From: Hysterangium stoloniferum
Lineage: Eukaryota; Basidiomycota; Agaricomycetes; Hysterangiales; Hysterangiaceae
DNA length: 64,000 nt
Assembly: GCA_015178975.1 (NCBI GenBank)
Contig: WHVD01000039.1
Coordinates: forward strand, 310,001-374,000
Direction of reading: 5' to 3'
Part shown: positions 12,814 to 25,289 of the stretch, piece after piece
Layout of the letters: each line of letters starts with the position of its first letter
How positions within the stretch are numbered: position 1 is the first letter of the stretch
The notes under the pieces: model-generated
What the model was told of the DNA's origin: nothing
Seen by the model: the letters and a program-made list of their open reading frames with translations, nothing else
The model's database searches: none
Position numbers and translations under genes: made by a program

Positions 12814-13566
12814 TGCTATGACCTGTTCCCAGATACTTTGATAGGATCCCATTGTTTTGGACCCCCATGACTTGTTTCTCACTGGAAAACCATCATCTTC
12901 TCATTATCCAGACCTCTGTTCATGTCATTACCCCTGGCAGCACCCCAATACTTGTTTATAATATGTATATTCCCACTCCGTTCTGTCTCCACTCCACCCA
13001 TTCTTCCATTTCTGTCTCCACATATACTCTTATTTGCCACCTAGTATCATTTCTTAGTACCATACATTAGTTCTATATCTCCCCACCTCGTCATCACTTC
13101 CCTGTGATCTGTCCTGCACTTCACTTCTTTGATTGGCCTTCTGATCACCCATCTCAATGTAGTATAAAGCTCTTTTCATGTACACTACAGTTCTTCAGTT
13201 TGAATATCGACTTAGATTAGCCTCTCTTAGTTTTCCACCTTTTCCTCACCACTATACTCCTCAAGAGTAGTCTTCAGCAAGCCATGACCCTTTATCCTTC
13301 AACTCTTAGTAATTCAGCCCTCCAGTCTATTAAGCTAAGTGTTGACTCTTGTTAATATCATACTATCTGCTCTGTTTGAAATACCAGAGCACTCTGACAG
13401 TTCATGTGAGGGTGCAACACATAAGCTGAAGCCAAGCTCCACTACAGTTATAGAGTCAGACCTCCTGACTAGTACAATCTCTATCGTTGGCCCCCTGATT
13501 AATTCATTTCCCATCATTGGCCCTCCAACTAGAGCATTCTCCCTCCTCCAGGCTTAGATCTTAACA
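12814..13566 (+). mobile_element. LTR-like unit (about 753 bp)
   Basis: It begins TGCTATGACC and ends ATCTTAACA. A TATAAAG box lies near 13164, followed by a GAATATCGACTTAG block that also follows the TATA-like region in the other LTR families here. The shared LTR core lies at 13408-13437. Five-base flanks do not match clearly, so it is probably the left LTR of a rearranged element whose gag follows. Confidence 0.55.
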
Positions 13567-14379
13567 GTATATTCTAACCCAATCTCACAAACTGTTATTT
13601 TTCTAATCATGAACCCTTTTGATGCCAGACAAGAAGCTATCAGGAGGGTTACACTGATTGACAGCATGTCAGATCCCCACTGATGATACTGCAGGATTAT
13701 ACCTCCAATGCTTGGACCCTGGCAAGTCTGCCAAGGCCTCTTCTGGTTCCCAAGTCCAGGGGGAAGCATTTTCCAGCACTTCTCAAATCCTCCCCAGTTG
13801 ATCCACAACAGCTCACATCACAGTAGTATTCCTAGCAGTCACCCACCTAGCCATCATAGCAGTGGACCCCCCAGTTTTCATCACAGTTTTGGTGGTGGGC
13901 CCCCAAGCTCTCACCATAGTTCCCATCCCAGTTTTGGTGGTGGACTGAATTCTCATCATAGTTCTCATCACAGCTCTTACCCCAGTTCTTATCATAGTAT
14001 TCCTGGTGGCAGACCCCCGAGTTCACACCACAGCTCACATCCTGGTTCTCATGATTCTGGCAATAGTTTGGCAAAAGCATCTCACAGCACCCTGCAAATC
14101 CCTGAACCTAGTCTTAGGACAGCACTTGAAGGACTCACCACTTTCCTTGAAAATAATTGAGGATGGGCTACCTGACAAGCCAAGGTCAAGGAACCTGATG
14201 TGTTTCATGGAACCAATAGCTGGCTCAACAATTATACATTCTTTGTTACTGAACTCAAACTTAATTTTGGACCCCATGATGCTGTCAGCGATGCTGAGAG
14301 CACCCTGGCCAATATTAAAATGAAAGACAGCCAGCAGATCACCCAATACATCATTCAGTTCAACTCCCTCACTACTCTC
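13567..14379 (+). pseudogene. Ty3/gypsy gag fragment
   Basis: Directly after the LTR-like unit a frame opens with a linker very rich in His/Ser/Gly/Pro (13795-14060; the repeated DNA unit is CATCACAGTTC-like). It then shifts frame to read KEPDVFHGTNSWLNNY, KLNFGPHDAVSDAEST, LANIKMKDSQQITQY and IIQFNSL. The NFGPHD...A-E-x-x-L-x-x-L-x-M-K-D-S-Q-x-I-x-x-Y segment is typical of gypsy gag proteins in mushrooms. It breaks off at the TGTTATGACC of the next insertion, and an internal part of gag seems deleted. Confidence 0.55.
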
Positions 14380-15664
14380 TGTTATGACCAGAGAACCCAC
14401 CAGACTCCAGGAACTACCCTATAGGCACCCACACCCTTTACACACCAGTTATCAGTTTACCGGAATACCTGCCAGAATCCAGACATCAGACCTGTCCATG
14501 CCCGACCTCCATTATCTCATGTACCATTCACTGGAATACCCACCCAGGACCCACGCACATTGTATCTATCTCTGACCCTGTCCTATGTATCAGTCACCAG
14601 ACTCCACCCAGCAAACCTGTCCACACTCTAACTAAGCCTCATTCCCATTATGGTCAAATGATCTGTCACATTTCAGACTCTACTCCATTCTGTTCTGTTC
14701 TGTTCTGTTCCATTCTGTTCCATTCACAGATTTGGAGTTTACTTATCTCATTTTATGATTACTTGTTTGGATCTCATTATCACTGGATTTGGTATTGCAT
14801 ACATTCTAAAGTCTATATAACCTAGCTAATGTTGTACATACAATCCAGTCAGAAAATCAACTAAGTTTTCAGACAAAATCCTCCCCCAGTTACTTTACAT
14901 ACCTGCTCCATCTCCATCTCACAATGCTTGACCTTGTCAGAGCCTGTGGGCTTTCCAACTGGTCCTTCTTCAACCCATCAACCTGTTAAGGGTTGTGCAC
15001 AGCTTATCGGAGGGTTCTGGGGAACCTGCAGATGTAGGACTAGGCTTCAGCTTATAGGCTGTGCCCTCGTGAGATCATCATGTCTAATTTCAGGTGGGTG
15101 GACGGGAATCCCGGGGAGTCTGGGGAGTGTTGCTGGGTCGAGAGGTCGGGGAGTTGATCACAGAGAACCCATGGAGATCGAGGGTGAGATAGATAGGTCA
15201 GAGCCCATGGGCTCCGACAAGTAGTGAGCGGTGTGTTTCAAAGAGGAGTAGAGCAGAAAATGTACTAGGATTACTGGGGGGAATCTAAGTTGATTTTCTG
15301 ACTGGATTGTATGTACAACATCTGCCAGACTATATAGGCTGCGGAATGTATAACATACCAAATCCAGTAATAATGAAATTTAAAACTAGCAAACATGAAA
15401 CAAGATAAATAAACACCAAACTGGTGTTAGGAATGGAATGGAGCGGAGTGAAGTCTGAAATGGGAATGGGGTGGGAGGGAGATAGACAGGTACGGGTGCC
15501 GTGGGTATTCCGGTGACTGATACATGAAGTAATGGGTGTCGAACACAGACAGGTCTGGCATATGGAGTCCAGCAGGTATTCCGGTAAACTGACAATTGGT
15601 GTGTATAGGGTGCCAGTGCCTATAAGTTAGTGCCCGGAGTCCAGCAGGAATTCCGGTCGTAACA
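14380..15664. mobile_element. Two LTRs in head-to-head inverted orientation
   Basis: The left arm starts TGTTATGACCAGAG (+). The right arm, read on the minus strand from 15664, starts TGTTACGACCGGAATTCC. Both continue with the same order of words (CACACCA, CAGTTTACCGGAATACC, GACCTGTC, TATATA-like, AATCCAGTCAGAAAATCAACT). The right arm carries the shared LTR core at 15041-15068 and ends CCTTAACA at 14984. The left arm is truncated before its core. Flanks CTCTC (14375-14379) and GTCTC (15665-15669) differ by one base, so the pair may have arrived as one unit. Confidence 0.5.
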
Positions 15665-16254
15665 GTCTCGGAGTGTGAAAGTTCTAACCATTCTATATAT
15701 GAAGAATATTGACTGTTTAGGTACAACACGACAATGTATTGATTATCTAAGTCTAATACAGATTAAAGTGTGTATTGACCATCTAGGTTCAATACAAAGT
15801 AAGATTCTGAGCAACTGCTCTAATGATTGAGGAAATAATATAAGAGAGTTGAACAAAGCAGAGTAGCGTGGATGTAGTCCATGTGAATTGAGATAATGGT
15901 TCGGGTTTCAACTAATATAGTTTGAAATGGTGATTGCACTGATAGTTAAAGCCCATCTGTGATGGTCGAGATGATACACCAATCACAACTTTCAGGACAC
16001 TAAGTGGGTGTCTGGGCAAGTCATGGTTACAGGGTAAAAAGTGTCTGAGTTTTAACTATAGGGCTAAAGTATATAGGTCTAGTGTGTTTGCGCCCACAAG
16101 AGTCTATGTACCATAGGATTACATAGGTCATCAAACTAATATATGTGTATGATAAAATAGAGAGATAATAGAAATAATAATTGAAATATAGTGTGGATCC
16201 ATCTGGGCTATATTTTGGAATATATTTTGTGGTACCTCTCACAGGGGGGATACT
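15665..16254 (+). mobile_element. Internal 3' remnant of an LTR element with polypurine tract
   Basis: Non-coding sequence ending in CACAGGGGGGATAC immediately before an LTR that starts TGTTATGACTGTG. That is the expected layout of polypurine tract plus 3' LTR. No pol is visible between the gag fragment and this tract. Confidence 0.45.
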
Positions 16255-17336
16255 GTTATGACTGTGTCGCAACCTGACAGTCCCCAATGATACTATCATC
16301 TGCCTGCATTTCAAGTTACTGGCCAAGTCATCATATCGGCAACCATCAGTAAACTGACACTGACATATACCTTCACAGCAATCAAACCCTGTTTATGCCC
16401 CTGTCAAGATATACTCGTACCATCTGGTTATGCTTTGATATGTCCCCTTTTATTGTGATGATCCGGTCTACTCTATGTTTCACATATGCCCATATATACT
16501 TGTAGCTCTTGGACTATTCCCTTTTCTCGTAATCCCACTCTCAGCTAATCACGGCTTCCAATCTTATCATAACCTTCTGGTTTCTAGTCAAGTTTATTTG
16601 TCAATAGTATTTCTGCTCTTCCCTTAGTTAGTAGTTTCTAGACACTGATAACTCGTATATAAACCCACTGTAATGTAGTTACTAGGCAATCAGAATATCG
16701 ACTCAGAACACTTGTATACCTCTCTCATAGTCCCACTCTAAATATCCCACTCCTTGCCTTTGCTTGCACTCGCTCACTCTCAGTCTCCAACCCTTCGACC
16801 CCCAACTACCCTTCAGCTTCCGATCAGTGACTTACCAAGAGGATTATTCAACAGGATTAGTTTTCCACCTGCCTGAAATTTAAGGACATCCAACAGTAAC
16901 TTGCGAGGGTGCAGCATATAAGCTGAAGCCAAGTCCTTCCATTCAGTCCCTGTCAGTCTACCGACATCAGTCAGTTTCTTGTTAAGTTCCAAACAAAGGC
17001 CCATGGATTTCCCAGTTTCCAGTAATTATTCCGAACACCTCTTTTCTTCTGGGAAATGTCCCATGGAGTCCCTGGGTAATAAGTCTGGGGAAGTTTCCAG
17101 GGATATTAGTACAAGGGAGTGTGGTATCAGAATAATTACCAGAAGTGGTGCTACTGCTGAGATGGACTTGGCTTCAGCTTATGTGCTGCACCCTCATACA
17201 TTCATTCGGGTGTCCATATTTCGAGCTGATGGAATGCATACAGGAAGATGTAGATTCCAGAGTTCCCATGGGAGTTCTGGGAATTGAGTGTGCAGACAGA
17301 CAAGAGGACTAGAGACTGGATCAGGATGTATTCAGG

Positions 17337-17507
17337 GTGTAACTTGTTTGAGAGTGTAACTTGTTTGAGAGTGTAACTTGTTTGAGAGTGTAACTTGTTT
17401 GAGAGTGTAACTTGTTTGAGAGTGTAACTTGTTTGAGAGTGTAACTTGTTTGAGAGTGTAACTTGTTTGAGAGTGTAACTTGTTTGAGAGTGTAACTTGT
17501 TTGAGAT
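17337..17507. repeat. 17-bp minisatellite, about 10 copies
   Basis: The unit GTGTAACTTGTTTGAGA is repeated without visible change. It lies inside the LTR at 16980-18584, in the region that in sister LTRs holds a single GAACTAGTT-like segment after the TATA box. Its length is not a multiple of three, so open frames across it are not evidence of coding. Confidence 0.9.
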
Positions 17508-17795
17508 TGAAACTGGATTCTAAGTACATGAATATAGGAGACTTATATAGACTGTGAAATGTAATAATACCAAATCTGGTATTAATGAAGGGCAGAACTA
17601 TTAAACATAAAATGAAACAAGTAAATACCAAACTAGGTACAGTATTAGGGATGGAACAGAATGGGAGTGGGGTCCGAAACATGACAGGTCATTAGACCAT
17701 AATGGGAGTGGAGCTCTGTTAGAGGGGTTCCGGGAGTCCAGTCGGAGTCTGGTGACTGGTCTGTGAGATACAGAGTGTCAGGTGTATATAGGGTG

Positions 17796-18078
17796 GAGTT
17801 TGGAGTCCAGTGGAGTTTGGAGTCCAGTGGAGTTTGGAGTCCAGTGGAGTTTGGAGTCCAGTGGAGTTTGGAGTCCAGTGGAGTTTGGAGTCCAGTGGAG
17901 TTTGGAGTCCAGTGGAGTTTGGAGTCCAGTGGAGTTTGGAGTCCAGTGGAGTTTGGAGTCCAGTGGAGTTTGGAGTCCAGTGGAGTTTGGAGTCCAGTGG
18001 AGTTTGGAGTCCAGTGGAGTTTGGAGTCCAGTGGAGTTTGGAGTCCAGTGGAGTTTGGAGTCCAGTGGAGTCCGACAA
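17796..18078. repeat. 17-bp minisatellite, about 16-17 copies
   Basis: The unit AGTTTGGAGTCCAGTGG is repeated head to tail, almost perfectly, in the same LTR as the other 17-bp array. All frames on both strands stay open across it because the unit has no stop in any register. Sister LTRs hold only single copies of GGACTCC-containing words at this place. Confidence 0.9.
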
Positions 18079-18599
18079 CTGGTACATGAGACACATGACA
18101 GACCATTTGACCATAACTGGAGTGGGGCTCAGTTAGAGGGCTCCAGGAGTCCGGGGACTTGGTGCATGAGACAATGTTGGGTATAGACAGGTTGGATGTG
18201 CAAGGGGTCTAGTGGAGTCCAAGGACTGGTGCATGAGACACAGAGGGTTAGGTGCAGACAGGTGTGTCAGACAGGTATGTATTGGGTACAGATAGGTGTG
18301 ATGGACAAGTCCCAGTGGGAACTCTGGTTGTGACTGTATGTTAGGGTCCATACAGCGGGTCGGGTGCATATAGGGTGGAGTCTGGGTCCCGGTGGGTTGT
18401 CTGGTAGTGGGTATAGAGGGTTGGGTGCAGATAGGGTGGGGTGCATACAAAGAGTCAGGCATAAACAAGTTGATGTGCAGGCTCCAGCGGGAACTCCAGT
18501 TGTAACTATACAATATAGAGGGTCGGGAGCATGTAGGATGTGGTCCAGGAGGCCGGAGGCCAGCGGGTTTTCCAGTTCCTGACATTTCTGTTCTTAACA

Positions 18600-19534
18600 T
18601 ATCTGAGCTCATGACTCATGTATGTGGTGAAAAATGTATCAAAGATAACAAATGAACAAAGCATTTCTCCAAGCCCTTTCATGAATCTACAAGCATTAAT
18701 GAAGATGGCTATTCAAAGTACTGCCATAGAAATGATGGCAGAAAACATAAAGTCAGGGGTCATGAGCTGGACAATTGAAATGTTGTCCTTTACTGTGCTG
18801 CCCTTCTTCTCATTCTGGAATGTCATATCAATGTTGAGATGACTTTTAATGTTTGCTCCATTAAATATATTCACAAGTATATATACAAAGGACATGATCA
18901 TACAACAATGGAGTTTGGAAAGAACAAGGATGAAATTCAGCAATATATTGATGCCTGCTACTGTATGTCAGTGCACATGAAGCATTTTGGAAACTTTTGG
19001 AAAATGAGATACAGTACATACTCAAATACCTGCTGTCATAGCCCTCCCTGTGCATTTAGAGAATCAACAGTCAGTTATCTTTGATGGCATGGAGGGTCCA
19101 GAAGAGGGTTTGGATGCTGCCCATCATTCCAAGACCAAGTGGATAGCATATCTTGAGGCCAATTCTAAAGATGCAATAGGCTTTAATGGTAGAGCAGTCA
19201 ATTCACTTCAATATGTCAAGTTTCCAGAATTTTTCACATGAAATTCAAAAAGAAAAAAAAAAAAACAGAAAATGGAATACAAGGAAAAGGGGATTTGCCA
19301 TTGGATGTATTCATTTTGCAGGACCCTCAAGTGGCCCAAGGTTCTTCTTATGTACTTTGCTCACAGCTGTCAAGGGGGCAACTTCATTTGAAGATCTCAG
19401 GGCCTATAAGGACAGGTCTATCCTTCATTCCAAGCAGCCTGCAAGGGACATGGTACTTGAAGATGATAAAGAATGGAAGTTGTGTCTTTGAGGGTTAGGG
19501 ATCGTCTGTACACAGACTATAGTAAATCCATATA
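18600..19534 (+). pseudogene. Helitron Rep/helicase pseudogene, part 1
   Basis: Reading across frames gives THVCGEKCIKDN, CHINVEM, CSIKYIHKYIYKGHDHTT, DEIQQYIDACY, KWNTRKRGFAIGCIHF, then FYVLCSQL-like, TSFEDLR and LEDDKEW. In Helitron proteins the same order is HINVEV, KYLYKYIYKGHD, DEIQQYxDARY, W-x-P-R-x-R-G-x-x-I-G-R, TSFE-x-L-R and LLxDDxEW, the region between the HUH/Tyr nuclease and the Pif1 helicase. The upstream nuclease part is absent because an LTR ends at 18599. Frameshifts and stops make it dead. The protein is interrupted at about 19535 and resumes at about 25290. Confidence 0.7.
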
Positions 19535-22500
19535 CCCAAGTTAATTACAGAGTTAAGGACCTACAGTCCTTAACTACCTAGTTTATATACATGCTTGTGT
19601 GCCTAGCTAAAGCCTAAAGCAGTAATAGGTGTCATGCACAGACCAATGTAATTTGATAGCTAAACACTACTAAAACTATCTGTCAATAGCACTATTGTTA
19701 CAACCATGTCGCAACCTGAAGATATCTGACAATGCTATCACCTCAAGTTATTGTCATGTTGCCATATCGGCCACCATCGGTAAATCCGACACTGACATAC
19801 ACCCTCATGGCAATTAAACCCTGTTTACACCCTGTCAAGTTATACTCATACCATCTGGTTATGCCTTGATACGTCCCCTTTTATTATGATGATCTGTTCT
19901 ACTCTATGTTTCACATATGCCCATATATACTTGTAGCTCTTGGGCTATTTCCTTTTCTTGTAATCCCACTCTCGGATAATCACAGCTTCCAATCTTATTG
20001 TAACCTTCCAGTTCCTAGTCAAGTTTATTTGTCATTAGTATTTCCACTCTTCCCTCAGTTAGTATTTTCTAGATGCCAATAACTCATATATAAACCCATT
20101 GTAATGTAGCTACTAGGCAATCAGAATATCAACTAAGTTACTCCTACTAGTTCTTTGCTCTTCTCTCGGACTTCCAATCTTCTCTCTCTGTCTCTGTCTC
20201 CTACCAATCCAGCGATCCAACAGTTCAACCACTGTTTGGATCCCATTAAGTCAGTTGTCCTTAAAATTCGAACATCCAAGAATGGTAACTTTGCAAGGGT
20301 GCAGGACACAAGCTGAAGCCACATCCTTCCGTTCAGATTCCGTCAGATTTCCGACCTCCTGGCACACAATGTAACAGCATATTCTGATTTCAAACTCGCA
20401 AATCTGCCCTGAGATCCAGAACTTAACAGTAGATTAAAACTACAACCCATCACTCATTCACCTTACCTAGCATCATGTTTTATTTTCCCATTCATTTGTT
20501 CACAGCTCCACATTGGCATCACATTACTTATCTTTTACAGAACCCTTTTGTGTTTTCAGACATCATTCTGATTTCCGGATGCAAAGATAAGTTAATGGCC
20601 AAAGCTGATCCTGTTTTACTCAGATTCTGCTCACTTTGCCCTGCTCCGATCCTTGTTTTGTCCTGCCCCTGGTTTGCTCAGCTCCCGATTATTTCCAGAT
20701 ATTTTGGATGGACTAATTTCCTACTAGTCACCGTACTCTCTGAATCCATTGGCCTCTGCAAATATGCTTTGCCTGTTATGTACCTTAATGGTATATTATG
20801 GATTCAAGTTCACAATGTATTGGCCACCTAGTGTTTGGTTTTCTTTACAGATATACCTTCCTAAACCATTGCTCATAACTCCAAATCAACATTACCTTGC
20901 TTACCCTTGTTCTTTGCCTTGCCTTCAGACCTTTTCTGGGTCCCGGCCCCTTTTCCGAACTTTTGTTTGGAGCCTTTGTTTTCTGACCCACCCTCGGGTC
21001 CATGCCTGCCCTATGTTCCTTGTCATGTCCCCCATCTTCTGACCCCTTATCTGACCATTTTCCAACCATTCTGACTCCTCTCTCCCCTCTGCATTGATTT
21101 CCATAATGACTTACCAATCTGTCCTGTTTTCAGGCAGATCGGATTCCGAGTCAGGAAGTTCTCATGCAGTACTCATACATTGTGGGCTTTTGCAACCTGG
21201 ATACACTCCAAACTGTGATTTGCTTTCCAGTTCCCTTCAGGGGCATTAACTGGTTCCCTTGTGGAACAAAGCTGGACATCATGTCACCCTTTGACTAGCA
21301 GTTAGACAAGTTGCTTGGCTATTATAGACCACTGTCTCACCCACTATGAATCTGTTGATTTCCAGGTATTGAGCAGTAACTTTTCCAAACTGTCCAATGC
21401 CTCCTATTTGATTGTCTGCTCTGAACTTTTTCAGGCATCTCTGGCCTTTGGGCAGCCCTCAGCCATTTTGGGGCATTTCTGGCCTTTTTGGCATCTCTGG
21501 TCCTTTTTGGCATGTTCAACCATTTCCCTCAACATCAGATTCTGTGAATTCTTGGACATTCTGGAATCCTCAGACCTTTTTGGGAACCCTCAGACATTTC
21601 AGAACTCTTGAACATTCTGGAAGCCCTGGACTTTCTGAAACCCTCAGCCCTTTTGTTGGGCACTCCAAGCCTCTTTTGGCACTCTTGGCCTTTGGGCAAC
21701 CCTCAGCCCTTTTGGGCATTCCAAGCCTTTTGGCATATTTGGCCCTTTTAGGCATTTCTGCCTTCAGGCCACCCATGGCCCTTTTTGGGCATTTATGGCT
21801 GTTTTCAGCATGTTCAACACTTTCACTCAACTTTAGATTCCTCAGATTCCGGACTTTCCAGAATCCTTGGACCTTTCCATTCCCAATTATCCATTGAGTG
21901 TTTGCTTGCCAAGATCAGTTTGATCCAGCTTTCAGGCAACTTTTGGCTTTTGGGCAATCCTAGCCTTTTGGCATCCTCAGCCTTTTCTTCCAGCCTTTCA
22001 GCATTTTTTGTCTGACTTCAAATTCTGTGAATTTTCAGACCTTCCAGAACCCTTGGACTTTCCAGAATTGCTGAACTTTCTGAATTTCTCGGATGTTCCG
22101 AAATCCTCAAATTTTCCGGAACCCTCGGACTTTCCGGAAACCTCAGACTCTCCGAATTTTTAACTTTTTGTTGAGTTTTCCTGCTTGTCATGATTGTTTT
22201 TGTCTGGCCCTTTTAGCATCTTTGGTCTTTTGGTCCCAATGTTTCGACTCAATTTCAGATTTCTGGATTTTCTGATCCCTCTGCATCTTCGGAAATTCTC
22301 GGACTCTGAAATAATGTTGAGTTTTGTTTTTTCTTAACCATTTTTGACCATCCAAGCCACCCAGTCCTTCTCTGATTACCTCACTACTATGGTGTAGACA
22401 TTGGGATGTCTACATTAAAAAGGGGGTAATGCTTATCCTGTTATTATTCTAGTCCCCATACTTTTGGATCCACTACATAATTCCTAGCCCACCCTATGTC

Positions 22501-25283
22501 TCTCTTTGCCTTTCTAGCACTCCCACAGCACACTTCGACTCTCAGTTCACTTAGTGACAGATGAGTCAAGTATGTATCATCCTTTCAGCCTTTTGTCCTT
22601 TCATGACCTTTGGCCTCAAAAACCAAGGACCTCATTGGTTATGACCTGGACTTCTCGGCCCCCCAACTCCCTTGCCTTTTCATGCTCTCTGCCATATGGG
22701 CATTTAGATCCATGAGTCTCATGGATCTATCCAACTCCTGGCTCATTTGGGCATTTTCTGGCCATTGGGCATTCCACCTTCTGACCAGTCATGTATTCTC
22801 GGAGCCTGGACTTCCCGGTGCTCATCCAGCACATTCTCAGAGCCCAGACTTCCTGGTTCACATCTAGTGTATTCCTGGAACCCCCGGACCTCCTGGTTCT
22901 ATGACTTTCAGCCCATTTGCAGTTCTATCTAAACTTCATAATGTCACCAGTGTATTCTCGGAATCCATGGACTTCTCTGTTCCATCCAGCATATTCCCAG
23001 AACCACCAGAGTTCCTGGTCTTCACCCCAGAATTCCCAGACTTTCCAGTTCACATGCAGTGTATTCCCAGAATACATGGGTTTCCCATTTCAATGACATT
23101 CAGTCCATTCAAAGTTAGAACAAGTCCTGCCTGGCATCGGAACTTCCATGGCTTTTCTTCCATGGCTTTTCCCTGTGGTTCAGTCTCCTTCCTGCCTTAT
23201 GGCTTGGCACTTACCATGCCTGTGGACACTGCCACCTTTGACCGCTCTAACTCCTCCTTGTCCCCTTGCCTTTGGACAATGTTTTGTCCCTCACAAGCAA
23301 CTCCCAGCCCATTCTGGCATATTCTGGCCTTTTCCAGCATTCCCTGTTGCCCCTGGGCAATACTCTGGCCCCTTATGGGTAACTTCTGGTCCATTTGGAC
23401 ACTTTCCACCTCCTGGCACCTTTCTGTCCTACTGGTTAGCCTTTATTCTCTCACTGCCTTGCACCCTCTGCATTTTGGCATCTTTGGACTTTCATCACCC
23501 CTGTCCCCCTTGCCCTGTTTGTCTGCTCTGACATTTTCAGTGTGCTCGGATCCCTCAGAACCTTTGGACCCTGTTTCGGACCTTTTCGGACTTTCAGACC
23601 TTATTGGACTTTCGGACATTTTGGATTTCCAGACCTTTTCAGAGGTCAGAACTTACAATTAATATCCAAATATGCCTATGGCATTGCCCTGATCTTTCCG
23701 AACCCTTCCTGAAACCTTCCAGCACCTTGCCAGAACCTGACCCCTTCTTCCTGACATGTTGATCCTTGTCATGTATCCTCAGACCCCTCGGATTACCATC
23801 TCCAGAACTTCCATGGGTTTTCCCGTGTCACTAGTCCTACATATCTGCCTATATCATGGCCTCCTTGGGAAATCAGCCTTAATGAGGAGGTACTGTGAAG
23901 TTCCATTCCCAGAGACTCCTCAGAGTATTTCCCAGAAATCATATCACGTTCCAAACCATCTTCCTGACCAGTATCAAGATACAGAATCCATCAGAACCTG
24001 CCCTTCATCCCTCAAGTACCCTTCAATCCAAATCCCATTCTGGTATTCTCCCTCAACTAGACACCTCCTGTTATGACTCAGAACTCATTGGATTCGGCCC
24101 TTTGGCAGTTTAGTTCTCCATATGTCCCTAGTCATTTCCCAGCCTGAACTTCCAGTCAGACTCCTGGTGTTTATTCTAGATACCTTGGCCTGTGGCCCAA
24201 CCTTCTGTTATGACCCATTACTGATACTTCAATTCTCCATAACTTTCCGACCTAACTTCCTCCATGGAACATTTCTAGTTCCCGAATTTCTGGACCTCAT
24301 CCTTGTTCCATATTTGGTAACTGACAGTGTGCTCAGATCCCTTGGAACTTCCAGACTCTGTTCTGGACTTTTTCTGACTTTCAGACCTTATTGGATTTTT
24401 GGACATTTTTATATTTCTGGACCTTTTCAGAGGTTTGAATTTACATTCAAGTATCCAAATATGACCATGGCCTCATCCCAACCTTCATCTTGATCTTGAC
24501 TTTCTGAATCCTTTCCGAACTCTTTCCAAACCCTTTCCGGCACCTTGCCAAATCCCGTCCCCTTCTGACCTTCCTGCTTTCACCTTATTCTTCAGCACTT
24601 TTTCAGCCTCCTTGGGAACTCGGCCAAATGGGGAGGTACTGTAAGTTAATTACAGAGTTAAGGACCTACAGTCCTTAACTACCTAGTTTATATACATGCT
24701 TGTGTGCCTAGCTAAAGCCTAAAGCAGTAATAGGTGTCATACACAGACCAATGTAATTTGATAGCTAAACACTACTAAAACTATCTGTCAATAGCACTAT
24801 TGTTACAAAGGTGTTGCAACCTGAAGATATCCAACAATGCTATCACCTCAAGTTATTGTCACATCACCATATTGGCCACCATCAGTAAACCTGACACTGA
24901 CATACACCCTCATGGTGATCAAACCCCATTTATGCCCCTGTCAAGTTACAGTATACTCGTACCATCTGGTTATACTTTGATATGTCCCCTTTTATTATAA
25001 TGATCTGTTCTACTCTATGTTTCACATATGCCCATATATACTTGTAGCTCATGGACTATTTCCTTTTCTCATAATCCCGCTCTTGGATAATCACGGCTTC
25101 CAATCTTATTGTAACCTTCCAGTTCCTAGTCAAGTTTATTTGTCATTAGTATTTCCACTCTTCCCTCAGTTAGTATTTTCTAGACACCGACAACTCATAT
25201 ATAAACCCACTGTAATGTAGCTACTAGGCAATCAGAATATCAACTAAGTTACTCCTACTAGTTCTTTGCTCTTCTCTCAGATT
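19535..25283 (+). mobile_element. Large non-coding LTR-flanked element (LARD-like)
   Basis: A direct repeat of at least 640 bp flanks this unit: 19538-20180 matches 24643-25283 with few differences. The left copy runs on to a TTAACA end at 20428 and carries the shared LTR core at 20293-20323. The right copy is preceded by a polypurine-like tract (AATGGGGAGGTAC). The 4.2-kb interior has no readable gag or pol. It is full of imperfect words such as CTTTGGGCAACCCTCAGCC, GGACTTTCCGGAA and CCTCGGACTTTCC. The unit separates two halves of one Helitron protein, so it is an insertion. Clear target duplications are not visible because the right copy is truncated. Classification as a non-autonomous element is inferred. 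Confidence 0.5.
23540..24580 (+). repeat. Direct repeat within the LTR-flanked interior
   Basis: Bases 23540-23760 and 24328-24580 share blocks in the same order: GTGCTC(G/A)GATCCCT, GACTTTCAGACCTTATTGGA, GGACATTTT, GACCTTTTCAGAGGT, ATCCAAATATG and CACCTTGCCA. Between them, 23905-24110 resembles the first 200 bp of the LTR unit at 27516 (CCAGTATCAAGAT, CATCCCTCAAGTACCC, CATCCCATTCTG). Confidence 0.6.
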
Positions 25284-25289
25284 TCCAAC

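Larger units (their letters stand above)
16980..18584 (-). mobile_element. Solo LTR (1605 bp, TSD TTTCT) enlarged by two minisatellites
   Basis: On the minus strand it begins TGTCAGGAACTGG and ends TTGGAACTTAACA. TTTCT flanks it at 16975-16979 and 18585-18589. It is the same family as 7563-8619 but about 550 bp longer, largely because of 17-bp arrays at 17337-17507 and 17796-18078. The shared LTR core is at 17167-17195 on the minus strand. Confidence 0.8.
16255..18599 (+). mobile_element. 3' LTR (about 735 bp) interrupted by a younger LTR unit
   Basis: It starts TGTTATGACTGTGTCGC after a polypurine tract and ends GTTCTTAACA at 18599. A TATATAAACCC box lies at about 16655 and the shared LTR core at 16905-16934. 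Its body aligns with 19698-20428 and 24801-25283. At 16979 it is split by the minus-strand LTR at 16980-18584 and resumes at 18585 with the duplicated TTTCT. Confidence 0.6.

Noticed and set aside
17337-17507. CRISPR-like array
   Set aside because: There are no spacers; units abut directly, and the context is a eukaryotic LTR.
17719-18186. Long open frames on both strands reading repeated FGVQWSLESSGVW or TGLQTPLDSKLHW
   Set aside because: They are produced by a 17-bp minisatellite without stops in any register; no start context, domain or third-position pattern supports coding.
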